From the NCBI GenBank assembly GCA_046347475.1, contig JAXMGD010000004.1, positions 248,001 to 312,000 of the forward strand: 64,000 bases of DNA. Reading direction: 5' to 3'. This DNA comes from CAMCXE01 sp046347475. Its GTDB lineage: Bacteria; Pseudomonadota; Gammaproteobacteria; Pseudomonadales; Cellvibrionaceae. Below, in pieces: positions 35,801 to 43,418 of this stretch. Made by a program: the position numbers and the translations under genes. Under the pieces are notes generated by a model. It saw only the letters and a list, made by a program, of their open reading frames with translations, was not told the origin of the DNA and did no database searches. The first letter of the stretch is position 1; every line of letters begins with the position of its first letter.

Positions 35801-35879
35801 GGACCCGTCATCAAGCCTCAGCGCCTGGCGCACCCTTGTCGCCGCGCTCATAGCTGATTACAACTATATTTACGAGTAA
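32862..35879 (+). CDS. Poly-serine lipoprotein with cytochrome-like DUF1588/DUF1592-type region
   Basis: 1005 residues. A lipobox (IGLISC) ends the signal peptide, so it is a predicted lipoprotein. Residues about 42-148 are a serine-rich linker, broken once by a short Ala/Gly/Pro stretch. A cytochrome c-type motif CVACH (about 165-169) and a later CTVCH (511-515, in the DUF1588-like context ending LDPLAGAFQHFGERG) follow. The rest resembles the planctomycete-type DUF1592/1588/1585 proteins. The C-terminal part includes a carbohydrate-binding-like stretch. It lies nine bases before a DUF1501 gene, a common pairing. It is likely an envelope protein bound to the outer membrane. Exact activity is unknown. 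ATG 32862 is chosen to place the lipobox. Confidence 0.8.
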   Translation: MKRLLLLPCFIGLISCGQGSESSSRPNTSAAAEVVTPVVATSSSSSSSSSSSSSGTVLANNRSGSSSSSSSSSSSSTSSSSSSSSSSSSSSSSTSSSSGAPRASSSSSSSSSTSSSSSSTSSSSSSSSSSSSSSSSSSSSSSSSSSSSGITLATQVHQDVIQGICVACHKPNGAAKATDLVFTPGNAGVETANLATLNTFVLNESALRVLNKVKGLDNHGGQEVLAPSDPEYVSLANYLGDLSGQNLTAYAEVKSTLALESPDATYRRAALLLTGKIPSSQKLSALRQASDDTLRAELSNLLLDPGFKEFIKRGANDQLLVRSILVTKNYLDDLIFYYPVFYQKFQTIDPTTQLEKSDYAYGDAVLNEVAEAPLELIAHVVANNFPYTEVITAPYTMVSAKTAEIYKTGLTPADGTFVPAINHGQHVSTGGRQPKYDWTASQEIEIPHAGVLSEPAFLQQYPTTATNRNRARARWTYQHFLGVDIENSAARTIDAAALSDNDNPTLNNPACTVCHTRLDPLAGAFQHFGERGTFHDQPLGLNALDNNYRRSKLFKTGDTWYRDMRLPGFEQVLTQDPLNSLHEAADLIAKDPRFAAGTVKFWWPALFGEPLLDDNLSAAQYDAKLTTLNYFADFFTANHFALKPLLVEMLMSDWFRGKAPSAEATESPATYTGGKRLLTPEELYNKTLDLTGVADANLLKGFRLSFGGIDSVSATKRQRDLSHIMLRVVERHALSKSCTIVATEFNKPKEERKLFNLVERQSLPTSGYQSVEVFEQTSARDLAWSIPVVAVPGQKINFVATQTKSVQTDAVLDTVTLNQLQIIKPDGSVLVSGLTGDLYTQYDWINGNPLGNKTLPFNIRRSNALRIDIPVDQTGVWQIKLNAKAQTAKNQLEISLAPSILVANASDSTSQNFRAQIAVLLERFHGKALSPDSEEVIRYTELFLQLRQNKIDRKTGTSLTETNVACDYNSNGVPWNQWAADPSSSLSAWRTLVAALIADYNYIYE

Positions 35880-35887
35880 GAAATCTT

Positions 35888-37171
35888 ATGAAACGCCGCG
35901 CTTTACTGGGTTATTTAGGATTAACTGGCTTAGGCATCGCCCTTCCTTCGGTGCCCTGCCGAGTATGGGCCGCACAAAGCACCGCCTATAAAGGTCTTTT
36001 GTACGTCAACCTGCAAGCCAGTGGCGGCTGGGATGTCACCAGTTTTTGTGACCCCAAGATGAATCAACCCAATGAAAAAATTATTAACAATTGGGCGAAC
36101 AGTGCTGAAATTCAAAAAGCGGGCAATATTGCTTATGCTCCGGTCGGCAATAATGCGCGATTTTTCCAGCAGCACTTTGACAAAATGCTAGTCATTAACG
36201 GTATTAATAGCCGCACCAATGCCCATGCGGCAGGCCGTTTATTCAACCACGCCGGCTCCTCAAAAAACGGCTCGCCGTATCTATCAGCCTTGCATGCCTG
36301 CGCACAAAATAAGGGCCTTGCTATGCCGCTTATGGTGTATGGCGATGCGGTTACGGCCAATCTTGTCGCTCCCACAAAATTATCCCGCGATATTTTTCAA
36401 ATTGTCGAACCTAACGTACGCACACCAGGGCAGGCCACCCAATGGCTTGCCAATGATGATTTAGCGGCAATTAAAGCGCTGCAAACGGAGCGGGCCGCAT
36501 CCCTAAAAGATGGCAAGCTGCAGCTGGCCAAACAGCAGCAGCAAATAAACGAATACTATGAATCTGTATTCGCCGATACAGAGGGCTTTAAGAATTTTAC
36601 CGCCCTCTATATGGGTTTAAATGAAGGCGATTATTTAAAGGATAACTATACCGACGCCATAAAATTTGCCTTAACTGCATTCACGACCGGTTTAGGCGTC
36701 AGTGCTGATGTCTCGTTCGGCGGCTTTGACACCCACGACGAACATGATGTGCGCAGTGTCAAAGCAATGGATGATTTAACTAACGCCGCCAATTTGCTCT
36801 GGCATTACGCAGAGCAACTCGGCATTAGTGATCGCCTTGTCGTCAGTCTCGCCAGCGATTTTGGCCGCACCCCCTATTACAACGACGGCCGCGGCAAGGA
36901 TCACTGGACCTATGGCAGCACCATTCTTATGCAAAAAAATGCGCCCTGGACGAATCGGGTAATCGGCAAAACCACCGAGCTTCACAAAGCGCTTAAGATA
37001 AACCCAAGCACCTTGCAGGTTGATCCGAATGGCATTGAGCTCGAACCCAGCCACGTTCATCAAAATTTACGCAACCATTTAGGCATTGCAAGCAACCCAG
37101 CCGCTTTGCGTTTTAAACTTAATGCCAATACACCCATCGACTTTTTAAACTCAACAGCGCAAACGGCCTAA
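35888..37171 (+). CDS. DUF1501 family protein, Tat signal
   Basis: 427 residues. A twin-arginine type signal (KRRALLGYLGLTGLG) starts the protein. The body matches DUF1501: LLYVNLQASGGWDVTSF, VINGI, SFGGFDTHDEHD and LVVSLASDFGRTPYYNDGRGKDHW. Such proteins, of the sulfatase/alkaline phosphatase-like superfamily, occur beside DUF1588/1592 or DUF1800 proteins in heterotrophs that degrade polymers, and their reaction is unknown. The Tat signal suggests export of a folded protein with cofactor. The gap to the upstream lipoprotein is eight bases, which indicates one operon. Confidence 0.82.
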   Translation: MKRRALLGYLGLTGLGIALPSVPCRVWAAQSTAYKGLLYVNLQASGGWDVTSFCDPKMNQPNEKIINNWANSAEIQKAGNIAYAPVGNNARFFQQHFDKMLVINGINSRTNAHAAGRLFNHAGSSKNGSPYLSALHACAQNKGLAMPLMVYGDAVTANLVAPTKLSRDIFQIVEPNVRTPGQATQWLANDDLAAIKALQTERAASLKDGKLQLAKQQQQINEYYESVFADTEGFKNFTALYMGLNEGDYLKDNYTDAIKFALTAFTTGLGVSADVSFGGFDTHDEHDVRSVKAMDDLTNAANLLWHYAEQLGISDRLVVSLASDFGRTPYYNDGRGKDHWTYGSTILMQKNAPWTNRVIGKTTELHKALKINPSTLQVDPNGIELEPSHVHQNLRNHLGIASNPAALRFKLNANTPIDFLNSTAQTA

Positions 37172-37258
37172 GTCGCCTAATAGCCAAACCCTTTCGGACT
37201 TGAGCCCTCACTAAAAAGTCTATAGCCGTATTCAAGGGCCTTTATCCTCCATTGCGGG

Positions 37259-37286
37259 GTGACTTTTAGGCTCACTTCTTTATAAT
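37259..37286 (+). promoter_or_regulatory. Sigma-70-like promoter for mdh
   Basis: GTGACT at 37259, a 16-base spacer and a perfect TATAAT at 37281-37286. The GTG start of mdh is 65 bp downstream. Spacing and -10 are good; the -35 is moderate. Confidence 0.5.
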
Positions 37287-37350
37287 GTCGCCCCGCTGTC
37301 CTGGAGCCATCAGGATCACCATCTATTAGCTAAAAAAGCGGAGAGTCAGA

Positions 37351-38334
37351 GTGAAAACACCCGTACGAGTTACCGTCACCGGCGCGGCTGGTCAAATTAG
37401 TTACTCCTTATTATTCCGCATCGCCGCTGGCGACATGTTGGGTAAAGATCAACCCGTTATCCTGCAATTACTGGAAATTACCCCAGCATTAAATGCCCTC
37501 AAAGGCGTTGCGATGGAGCTTGATGACTGCGCCTTTCCTCTGTTGGCGGGCATAGTGACCACTGATGACCCCAATGTTGCCTTTAAAGATACTGATTACG
37601 CATTGTTGGTTGGCGCCCGCCCACGCGGCCCCGGCATGGAGCGCAAAGATTTACTGGAAGCTAATGCGGCTATTTTCTCGGTGCAAGGCAAGGCTATCAA
37701 TGATCACGCATCACGCCAAGTAAAAGTACTGGTAGTGGGCAACCCGGCCAACACCAACGCCCTGATTGCTCAGCGCAACGCTCCGGATATTGATCCGCGC
37801 CAATTCACCGCCATGACGCGACTGGATCATAATCGCGCTCTGTCGCAACTGGGCGAAAAACTCGGCGTATCCATCAACGACATCAATAAAATCACCATCT
37901 GGGGCAACCATTCCTCCACTCAATACCCTGACCTGTTTCACGCTGTCGTTAAGGGTGAAGTTGCCATCAATAAAGTGGAACGCGATTGGTACGAAACCAG
38001 TTACATCCCAACCGTACAACAACGCGGTGCGGCGATTATTGCAGCTCGCGGTGCGTCAAGCGCCGCCTCCGCAGCCAACGCTGCCATCTGCCACATTCGC
38101 GATTGGGCACTGGGCACTGCGGATGGCGACTGGGTGAGCATGGGCGTCTACAGCGATGGCAGCTACGGCATCGAAGAAGGCCTCATCTATTCATTCCCAT
38201 GCACCTGTGCGAATGGCCAATGGAGCATTGTGCAAGGCCTGGATATCGATGCTTTCTCACGAGCACGCATGACGGCTACTGAAAAGGAACTGCAAGAAGA
38301 GCGCGATGCGGTAAAATCTTTGTTGCCAGCTTAA
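37351..38334 (+). CDS. mdh: Malate dehydrogenase
   Basis: 327 residues of the cytosolic-type malate dehydrogenase found in many proteobacteria. The NAD-binding start VTVTGAAGQISYSLLFRIA, catalytic-region MTRLDHNRALSQLGEKLG and the active His in TIWGNHSSTQYPD are present. Substrate-contact arginines are in GARPRGPGMERKDLL. It interconverts malate and oxaloacetate in the TCA cycle. The start is GTG with GGAGAG five bases upstream. A good promoter precedes and a clear terminator follows, so it is monocistronic. Confidence 0.96.
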   Translation: MKTPVRVTVTGAAGQISYSLLFRIAAGDMLGKDQPVILQLLEITPALNALKGVAMELDDCAFPLLAGIVTTDDPNVAFKDTDYALLVGARPRGPGMERKDLLEANAAIFSVQGKAINDHASRQVKVLVVGNPANTNALIAQRNAPDIDPRQFTAMTRLDHNRALSQLGEKLGVSINDINKITIWGNHSSTQYPDLFHAVVKGEVAINKVERDWYETSYIPTVQQRGAAIIAARGASSAASAANAAICHIRDWALGTADGDWVSMGVYSDGSYGIEEGLIYSFPCTCANGQWSIVQGLDIDAFSRARMTATEKELQEERDAVKSLLPA

Positions 38335-38361
38335 GCGGGCAACACTTGTCATAATTAAGAC

Positions 38362-38391
38362 AAAAGCACCTTTTACGGGTGCTTTTTTTTT
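38362..38391 (+). terminator. Rho-independent terminator after mdh
   Basis: AAAGCACC pairs with GGTGCTTT around the loop TTTTACG, followed by a run of nine T's in all. It lies 28 bp after the mdh stop and 12 bp before bcp. A strong intrinsic terminator by sequence. Confidence 0.85.
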
Positions 38392-38403
38392 GAGGATAAC
38401 GTT

Positions 38404-38880
38404 ATGAGCCCTGCGCGCATTGGTGCTCCCGCACCTGCCTTTAGCCTGCTGAATCAAGATGGCAACCCCGTGTCCTTGGATGCCTATCAGAATCAATGGC
38501 GGGTAGTGTATTTCTACCCGAAAGCCTCCACGCCTGGCTGCACGGTTCAGGCCTGCGGCCTGCGCGATACTCTGGGCGAATTACGCAGCCTGGGGGCCGA
38601 GGTTTTTGGCATTAGCCCCGATGCACCAACGAAGCTTAAAAAATTCGCTCAGGCGCAGAACCTACCATTTACTCTCCTCAGTGACCCTGACCACACCGTT
38701 GCTGAGGCCTATGGAGTTTGGGCATTAAAGAAATTCATGGGCAAAACCTTTATGGGTGTTGTGCGCACCACCTTCATTATCGATCCAAACGGGAATTTAG
38801 CGTCTATACTGAATGACTTCAAAACATCAACCCATCATGAGGTTCTGCTCTCTGCCCTTAAGCAAGTGCAGGCCGCGTAG
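38404..38880 (+). CDS. bcp: Thiol peroxidase Bcp (peroxiredoxin Q)
   Basis: 158 residues. The peroxidatic Cys46 is in KASTPGCTVQAC, with resolving Cys51, the PrxQ/Bcp CxxxxC arrangement. FTLLSDPDHTVAEAYGVW is also typical, and a C-terminal thioredoxin-fold region completes it. It reduces hydroperoxides with thioredoxin. The ATG at 38404 sits 12 bp past the mdh terminator, so a promoter overlapping the terminator or readthrough is needed. Confidence 0.95.
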   Translation: MSPARIGAPAPAFSLLNQDGNPVSLDAYQNQWRVVYFYPKASTPGCTVQACGLRDTLGELRSLGAEVFGISPDAPTKLKKFAQAQNLPFTLLSDPDHTVAEAYGVWALKKFMGKTFMGVVRTTFIIDPNGNLASILNDFKTSTHHEVLLSALKQVQAA

Positions 38881-38992
38881 ATTCTGTAATTTATGGCATT
38901 CAATTCAACGGCGTGGCACATGGGAAGCTGGTTTGCCTTGGGAATAAGAACTAGTTTGTCCACCCTAAAATTCAGTAATGCTCGCGCTTTTA

Positions 38993-39007
38993 ATAACAGT
39001 TTGTTAT
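38993..39007. promoter_or_regulatory. Short palindrome upstream of the AraC-family gene
   Basis: ATAACA, three bases, TGTTAT, a perfect inverted pair ending 21 bp before the ATG at 39029. This would suit an operator if that start is right. No regulator is assigned. Confidence 0.3.
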
Positions 39008-39028
39008 AAATGTTGCGGCCTTTTTAAA

Positions 39029-39997
39029 ATGGTGAACTGTTTGAAATCTGTACTCCCAAGCGAACGTGACGTGCTGTACTCGCACCCGATAGAAGAATTC
39101 GCGAACGCAGCGCAGCTGAGCCGCGGTGAAAAAATTCGATTGATGTACCGCAATCTCGTCAAAACGGTGCGTGAAGTACCAGCAGAGCCAGGCGTACAGC
39201 GGATGCTGGATTTAGGCTGTGCGCTCTTACAAGCGCACTCGGCCTATCTCATAAAACCCCAGGAAAACACGGGCATGTTGGAGTACCAGGATTCCCTGAG
39301 CACCCTGCCAGAGCAAGACATCACCCTAGACTTCGTCCGCACCGAACAACTTTGCAGCCCCACAGAACGCATCGTGGTGTTAGATCCTGCAGAGCACCAA
39401 TTACGCGTTAACGCGCTTGCCCCCACGGCAGGGGTGATGATTACCCCTAACGCCTGCGATCCGCTATTGCTCTGTTTCTTCGGCAATACTCAACCCACCG
39501 CCAATGCCGAATCCCTGGAAATCCTTGAGCTCTTAGCCGAGGGTGTTGCGTGCATGATCGACCTGCAGCGCAATCACGCTCAGCGCCGCATACACGACCA
39601 GGGCATGGGAGCAGGCGGAATTGTTAAGACACTAGAGGAATACCAACAGTCCGCGGCCCTTCCTGAGGTATACGGTGTACCTGCCCGAGTACTCGAAGTG
39701 TTGCAACGCCGAGTAGGTCGACTAGGCCTGAGCATTGGTGAAGTTGCCGATGATCTGAACTTGTCAAAGCGCACGCTGCAAAGGCGGCTTCAGCAACACA
39801 CCATTAACTTCGCCGATTTGCGCGATCAGGTGCGTTTCCACCACGCCATTAACTACCTCATCCATCAAGAACTCAGTATCGACAGCATCTCGACCGCACT
39901 GGATTTTTCCGATCGAACCAGCTTTACCAATGCCTTTAAACGCTGGACCGGTCTTTCCCCCAGCACCTTCCGCAAACTCTTCCGCGACTACCTCTAG
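39029..39997 (+). CDS. AraC-family transcriptional regulator
   Basis: 322 residues from ATG 39029. A GAF-like or unassigned N-terminal domain (about 1-210) precedes a C-terminal AraC HTH domain: LSIGEVADDLNLSKRTLQRRL and SIDSISTALDFSDRTSFTNAFKRWTGLSPSTFRK, the two helix-turn-helix motifs. An ATG at 38978 would add 17 residues that contain the palindrome and is less likely. The N-terminal part carries several Cys residues. Ligand and targets are unknown. It stands alone between bcp and yajC. Confidence 0.82.
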   Translation: MVNCLKSVLPSERDVLYSHPIEEFANAAQLSRGEKIRLMYRNLVKTVREVPAEPGVQRMLDLGCALLQAHSAYLIKPQENTGMLEYQDSLSTLPEQDITLDFVRTEQLCSPTERIVVLDPAEHQLRVNALAPTAGVMITPNACDPLLLCFFGNTQPTANAESLEILELLAEGVACMIDLQRNHAQRRIHDQGMGAGGIVKTLEEYQQSAALPEVYGVPARVLEVLQRRVGRLGLSIGEVADDLNLSKRTLQRRLQQHTINFADLRDQVRFHHAINYLIHQELSIDSISTALDFSDRTSFTNAFKRWTGLSPSTFRKLFRDYL

Positions 39998-40108
39998 GGA
40001 CGTCAAACCAAAGCTGCCTTAGCCAGCCACACTGGCCACTTATAAAGTTGCTCCTGTACGGCAAAACTTGTAGAGTCGGCAGCCCCAAAAAGTTGTTGGA
40101 ATTGTTCT

Positions 40109-40441
40109 ATGTCTTTCTTTATTGCCAGTGCCCAAGCCGCCGATGCTGCAGCGGCTGCAGCTCCTAATCCTATTTTGCAGATACTCCCCTTCGTGGGCAT
40201 ATTTGTGTTGATGTATTTCGTCATGATCCGCCCTCAGCGCAAACGTCAAAAAGAGCATCAAGAATTATTAAGCGCTTTGGGCAAGGGTGATGAAGTGGTA
40301 CTCAATAGTGGCATGCTGGGCAAAATAGTCGAGGTTGACGATGCCTATTTAACCCTTGATGTGGCCGACAACGTGAAAATGAAATTTCAGAAACACGCCG
40401 TTGTAGCGGTGCTTCCCAAAGGTACGATTAAAGCCATTTAA
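40109..40441 (+). CDS. yajC: YajC, Sec translocon accessory subunit
   Basis: 110 residues. One membrane helix (ILQILPFVGIFVLMYFVMI) followed by RPQRKRQKEHQELLSALGKGDEVVLNSGMLGKIVEVDD is the YajC signature. It associates with SecDF-YidC in the inner membrane. Unusually, neither tgt upstream nor secD-secF downstream is present; ccmA follows on the same strand after 120 bp. It may be an orphan or second copy. The ATG has a weak GGAA site. Confidence 0.92.
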   Translation: MSFFIASAQAADAAAAAAPNPILQILPFVGIFVLMYFVMIRPQRKRQKEHQELLSALGKGDEVVLNSGMLGKIVEVDDAYLTLDVADNVKMKFQKHAVVAVLPKGTIKAI

Positions 40442-40561
40442 TCAGCGGCATCGTAATTCGTATTTCCCCGAGCAGGCCAGGTTTAAACCACCCTGCTCTG
40501 GCGTCTACGCCGCACTTTGCAAGCCCCTAGCCCCAACTCTATTTGCCGATGAGAACCTCCT

Positions 40562-41206
40562 GTGAGCCTACTGCGATTTAACGAATTTACTTGTTGGCGC
40601 AGTGATGAGGCTCTATTCAAGCCAGTAAATTTTTCCCTCAGTAGCGGCGACATTGTCCAGGTGGTAGGCCCCAATGGCGCGGGCAAAACCACCCTTTTAC
40701 GCTGCCTGTGCGGCCTGTATAACGACTACCAGGGCGACATTTTCTGGCAAGAGCGCTCTTGGCAGAGCCGTTTTTATGATTTCTTACACAATCTGCTCTA
40801 TCTAGGGCATACGCCAGGCGTAAAAAAATCTCTAACAGCGGCTGAAAATCTGGCTTGGTATACCGGTATTCAACAGGGCTTATCCGCCCGCCTTCAGATT
40901 GAAGACGCCCTCACTCAAGTGGGTTTGGAGGATTATACCGACACACTCTGTCAGGAGATGTCCGCCGGGCAATTGCGGCGAGTAGCGCTGGCGCGCTTGT
41001 TCATATCACAACGGCCACTGTGGGTGCTCGATGAGCCCTTCACTGCCATAGATGTTCTAGGAGTCAGTCAATTAGAACAGAGGCTGCAAAACCATGTGCA
41101 ACAGGGCGGCACGGTCTTGTTAACCACCCATCAGCCCCTGGCCATAGCGCAAGTGAAAAATCTGACGTTACACCCCTGCCGCCACGAGGCGTCCTATGAG
41201 TTTTGA
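40562..41206 (+). CDS. ccmA: Heme exporter ATP-binding protein CcmA
   Basis: 214 residues. Walker A GPNGAGKTTLLR, ABC signature EMSAGQLRRVALARL and Walker B PLWVLDEP are all intact. It is the ATPase of CcmABCD, which releases holo-CcmE for cytochrome c maturation. It starts at GTG 40562. The C terminus overlaps ccmB by 11 bases. It is the first gene of ccmABCDEFG here. Confidence 0.94.
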   Translation: MSLLRFNEFTCWRSDEALFKPVNFSLSSGDIVQVVGPNGAGKTTLLRCLCGLYNDYQGDIFWQERSWQSRFYDFLHNLLYLGHTPGVKKSLTAAENLAWYTGIQQGLSARLQIEDALTQVGLEDYTDTLCQEMSAGQLRRVALARLFISQRPLWVLDEPFTAIDVLGVSQLEQRLQNHVQQGGTVLLTTHQPLAIAQVKNLTLHPCRHEASYEF

Positions 41207-41888
41207 AACCTATAGCCTAGGCCACGCCCTCGCCGCCAGTTTAAAGCGAGAATTATTGTTAGCGGTAAGGCAGAAAAGCGAACTTTTTAACCCTCTGTTA
41301 TTTTTCTTAGTGGTAGTGGTATTTGTTCCTTTGGGAATTACTCCTGATAAACATTTTCTCGCCAAACTTGCGCCGGGCATGATTTGGGTGTTTGCCTTAT
41401 TGGCGACTTTGTTGTCACTGGAAAGTCTGTTTAAAGCCGATTTTGAAGACGGCTCCTTAGAACAAATGCTCGTCAGCCCCTTGTCATTATTTTGGATAGT
41501 GGGCGTAAAGGTATTTTGCCATTGGTTGTTAACCGGTGTGCCCCTCACCCTATTAGCTCCAGTCTTGGGCGTAATGTTATTTCTGCCGTCCGAAGCCTAT
41601 TTAGGTTTAATTGTCTCGCTGTTAATTGGCACGGCTTGTTTAAGCCTAATTGGCGCCATAGGAGCGGCTTTAACTGTATCGCTGCGGCGCGGTGGCCTGG
41701 TGCTTTCGTTAATTGTAATGCCCTTATATGTACCCATTTTAATTTTTGGTGCGGATGCGGTTAATAACCTGGCACAAGGCTTACCCTACGCATTCTCCCT
41801 CTTAGTATTAAGTGTATTTTTTTTCCTGGCACTCCTGGGAGCTCCTCTTGCCAGTGCCGGTGCCTTACGTATCAGTGTTACGGCTTAA
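41196..41888 (+). CDS. ccmB: Heme exporter membrane protein CcmB
   Basis: 230 residues with six membrane segments. FADFEDGSLEQMLVSPLSLFWIVGVKV is the family's conserved loop. It forms the ABC membrane part with CcmA. It overlaps ccmA by 11 bases, and 118 bases separate it from ccmC, a larger gap than usual. No gene is visible in that gap. Confidence 0.92.
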   Translation: MSFETYSLGHALAASLKRELLLAVRQKSELFNPLLFFLVVVVFVPLGITPDKHFLAKLAPGMIWVFALLATLLSLESLFKADFEDGSLEQMLVSPLSLFWIVGVKVFCHWLLTGVPLTLLAPVLGVMLFLPSEAYLGLIVSLLIGTACLSLIGAIGAALTVSLRRGGLVLSLIVMPLYVPILIFGADAVNNLAQGLPYAFSLLVLSVFFFLALLGAPLASAGALRISVTA

Positions 41889-42006
41889 ATGTCTTACTTT
41901 AGCAATCTACAAAAGAGCGTTACCGGGGGCAGGTTGTGATCTGCGTTAATGCAGAGCACCAGGGGTTTATCCATAATGAAGATTGGCTTAGCAAAGAGAT
42001 AATTGA

Positions 42007-42744
42007 ATGAACTGGCAGTGGTTACATCGATTTGGCTCACCTAAATGGTTTTATGAAAAGACACATTTATGGGTGTGGGGATTAGGCATACTCGCGTGCA
42101 GTTTGTTGCTGCTCGGCGCAGTATGGGGACTTGCCTTTGCGCCGGCCGATGCCAAACAGGGCAACAGCTATCGCATTATTTATATCCACGTTCCCAGCGC
42201 CGTGGTGTCAATGGCCGGTTATTACGTAATGGCTATTGCCGGCGCCATAGGGCTTATTTGGCGCACTAAATTATCATTTATCGTAATGCGTTCAGCCGCT
42301 CCCATCGGTGCATTTTTAACATTTGCGGCGCTGTTTACCGGCGCAGTTTGGGGTAAACCTACCTGGGGCACCTACTGGGTATGGGACGCACGCATTACCT
42401 CCATGCTAATTTTATTGTTTTTATATTTAGGGATCATTGCACTGCAAGGCGCATTTCAAAATCAAGATGCCGCGGATCGCAGTGCCGCCTGGCTTGCCAT
42501 CGTGGGCATGGTAAATGTGCCCATCATTTATAAATCCGTTGAGTGGTGGAACACACTGCATCAGCCCGCCACCATTAAATTCATGCAAAAATCCACCATA
42601 GATCCCAGCATGTTGTACCCCCTTATTATTATGTTTTTTGCCTTTTATCTCTTTTATTTCTGGAGCCTGCTGCGGGCAACCCGCGCAGAAATTTTACGTA
42701 GAGAAATAAAAACTCAATGGGTAAGCGATCTGCTCAAAGGTTAA
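42007..42744 (+). CDS. ccmC: Heme handling protein CcmC
   Basis: 245 residues, six membrane helices, with the tryptophan-rich heme motif (GTYWVWDARITSM) preceded by KPTW. It loads heme onto CcmE. FYEKTHLWVW near the start and IIYIHVPSAVVSMAGYYVMA are family features. Four bases separate its stop from ccmD. Confidence 0.94.
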   Translation: MNWQWLHRFGSPKWFYEKTHLWVWGLGILACSLLLLGAVWGLAFAPADAKQGNSYRIIYIHVPSAVVSMAGYYVMAIAGAIGLIWRTKLSFIVMRSAAPIGAFLTFAALFTGAVWGKPTWGTYWVWDARITSMLILLFLYLGIIALQGAFQNQDAADRSAAWLAIVGMVNVPIIYKSVEWWNTLHQPATIKFMQKSTIDPSMLYPLIIMFFAFYLFYFWSLLRATRAEILRREIKTQWVSDLLKG

Positions 42745-42748
42745 TGCG

Positions 42749-42970
42749 ATGAATTTTTATTTTGCCGATTTCAATGAATTCGTACAGATGGGAACCCACG
42801 GTCCCTATGTATGGTCTTGTTACTTCCTAATGCTTGTCGTGCTGCTGGTATTGGTTTTTATCCCCAACATTCGTGTGCAACACCTAAGAAAATTGGCGCG
42901 CTCGCGTAAAGCAAGCGCAAAGTCCTCACCTAACTCTGGGAGTGATTCCGATCATGCATCCGCTGCGTAA
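42749..42970 (+). CDS. ccmD: Heme exporter small subunit CcmD
   Basis: 73 residues with one membrane helix (YVWSCYFLMLVVLLVLVF). FVQMGTHGPYVW at the N-terminal side is the CcmD signature. It assists release of holo-CcmE from the ABC complex. The C-terminal tail is Ser-rich and charged, and the last 17 bases overlap ccmE. Confidence 0.85.
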   Translation: MNFYFADFNEFVQMGTHGPYVWSCYFLMLVVLLVLVFIPNIRVQHLRKLARSRKASAKSSPNSGSDSDHASAA

Positions 42971-43418
42971 ACAACGTTTAGTGCTGGTATCCGCCATAGT
43001 GGTGGTTAGCAGTATTATCGCCGTGCTAGTGGGGTTTGCAATGAAAGAATATGCGAACCTTTTTTATCCTGTCTCAAAAGTCGCCTCAGGTGAGGCGCCC
43101 CGCGGTAAGTCCATTCGAGCAGGGGGATGTGTGGTGCCTGGCTCTGTTAAAAAATCCAAAGAATTATTGCTCACCACTTTCGACCTAACCGATGGCCAAG
43201 CCTCCATAACGGTGACCTACGACAGCATTCTGCCGGATTTATTTGCCGAGGGCGAAGCAGCGGTAGTTACTGGAGTGGTTGGTAGTGATGGCATTATGAA
43301 AGCCAGCGAGGTATTAGCCAAACATGATGAAAATTACACTCCACCTGAAGTGGCAGAATCAGTGAAAAATACCAGCAAACATCAGCAGGCTTGCAAAGGG
43401 ATGGAATATGATTCCTGA
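42954..43418 (+). CDS. ccmE: Heme chaperone CcmE
   Basis: 154 residues. It has an N-terminal helix and a beta-barrel domain with VVPGSVKKSK and VTYDSILPDLF, and the heme-binding His in VLAKHDENYTPPEV. It carries heme covalently to CcmF. I chose ATG 42954 with a GGGAG site; a GTG at 42942 would lengthen it by four residues. The stop overlaps ccmF by 11 bases. Confidence 0.94.
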   Translation: MHPLRKQRLVLVSAIVVVSSIIAVLVGFAMKEYANLFYPVSKVASGEAPRGKSIRAGGCVVPGSVKKSKELLLTTFDLTDGQASITVTYDSILPDLFAEGEAAVVTGVVGSDGIMKASEVLAKHDENYTPPEVAESVKNTSKHQQACKGMEYDS

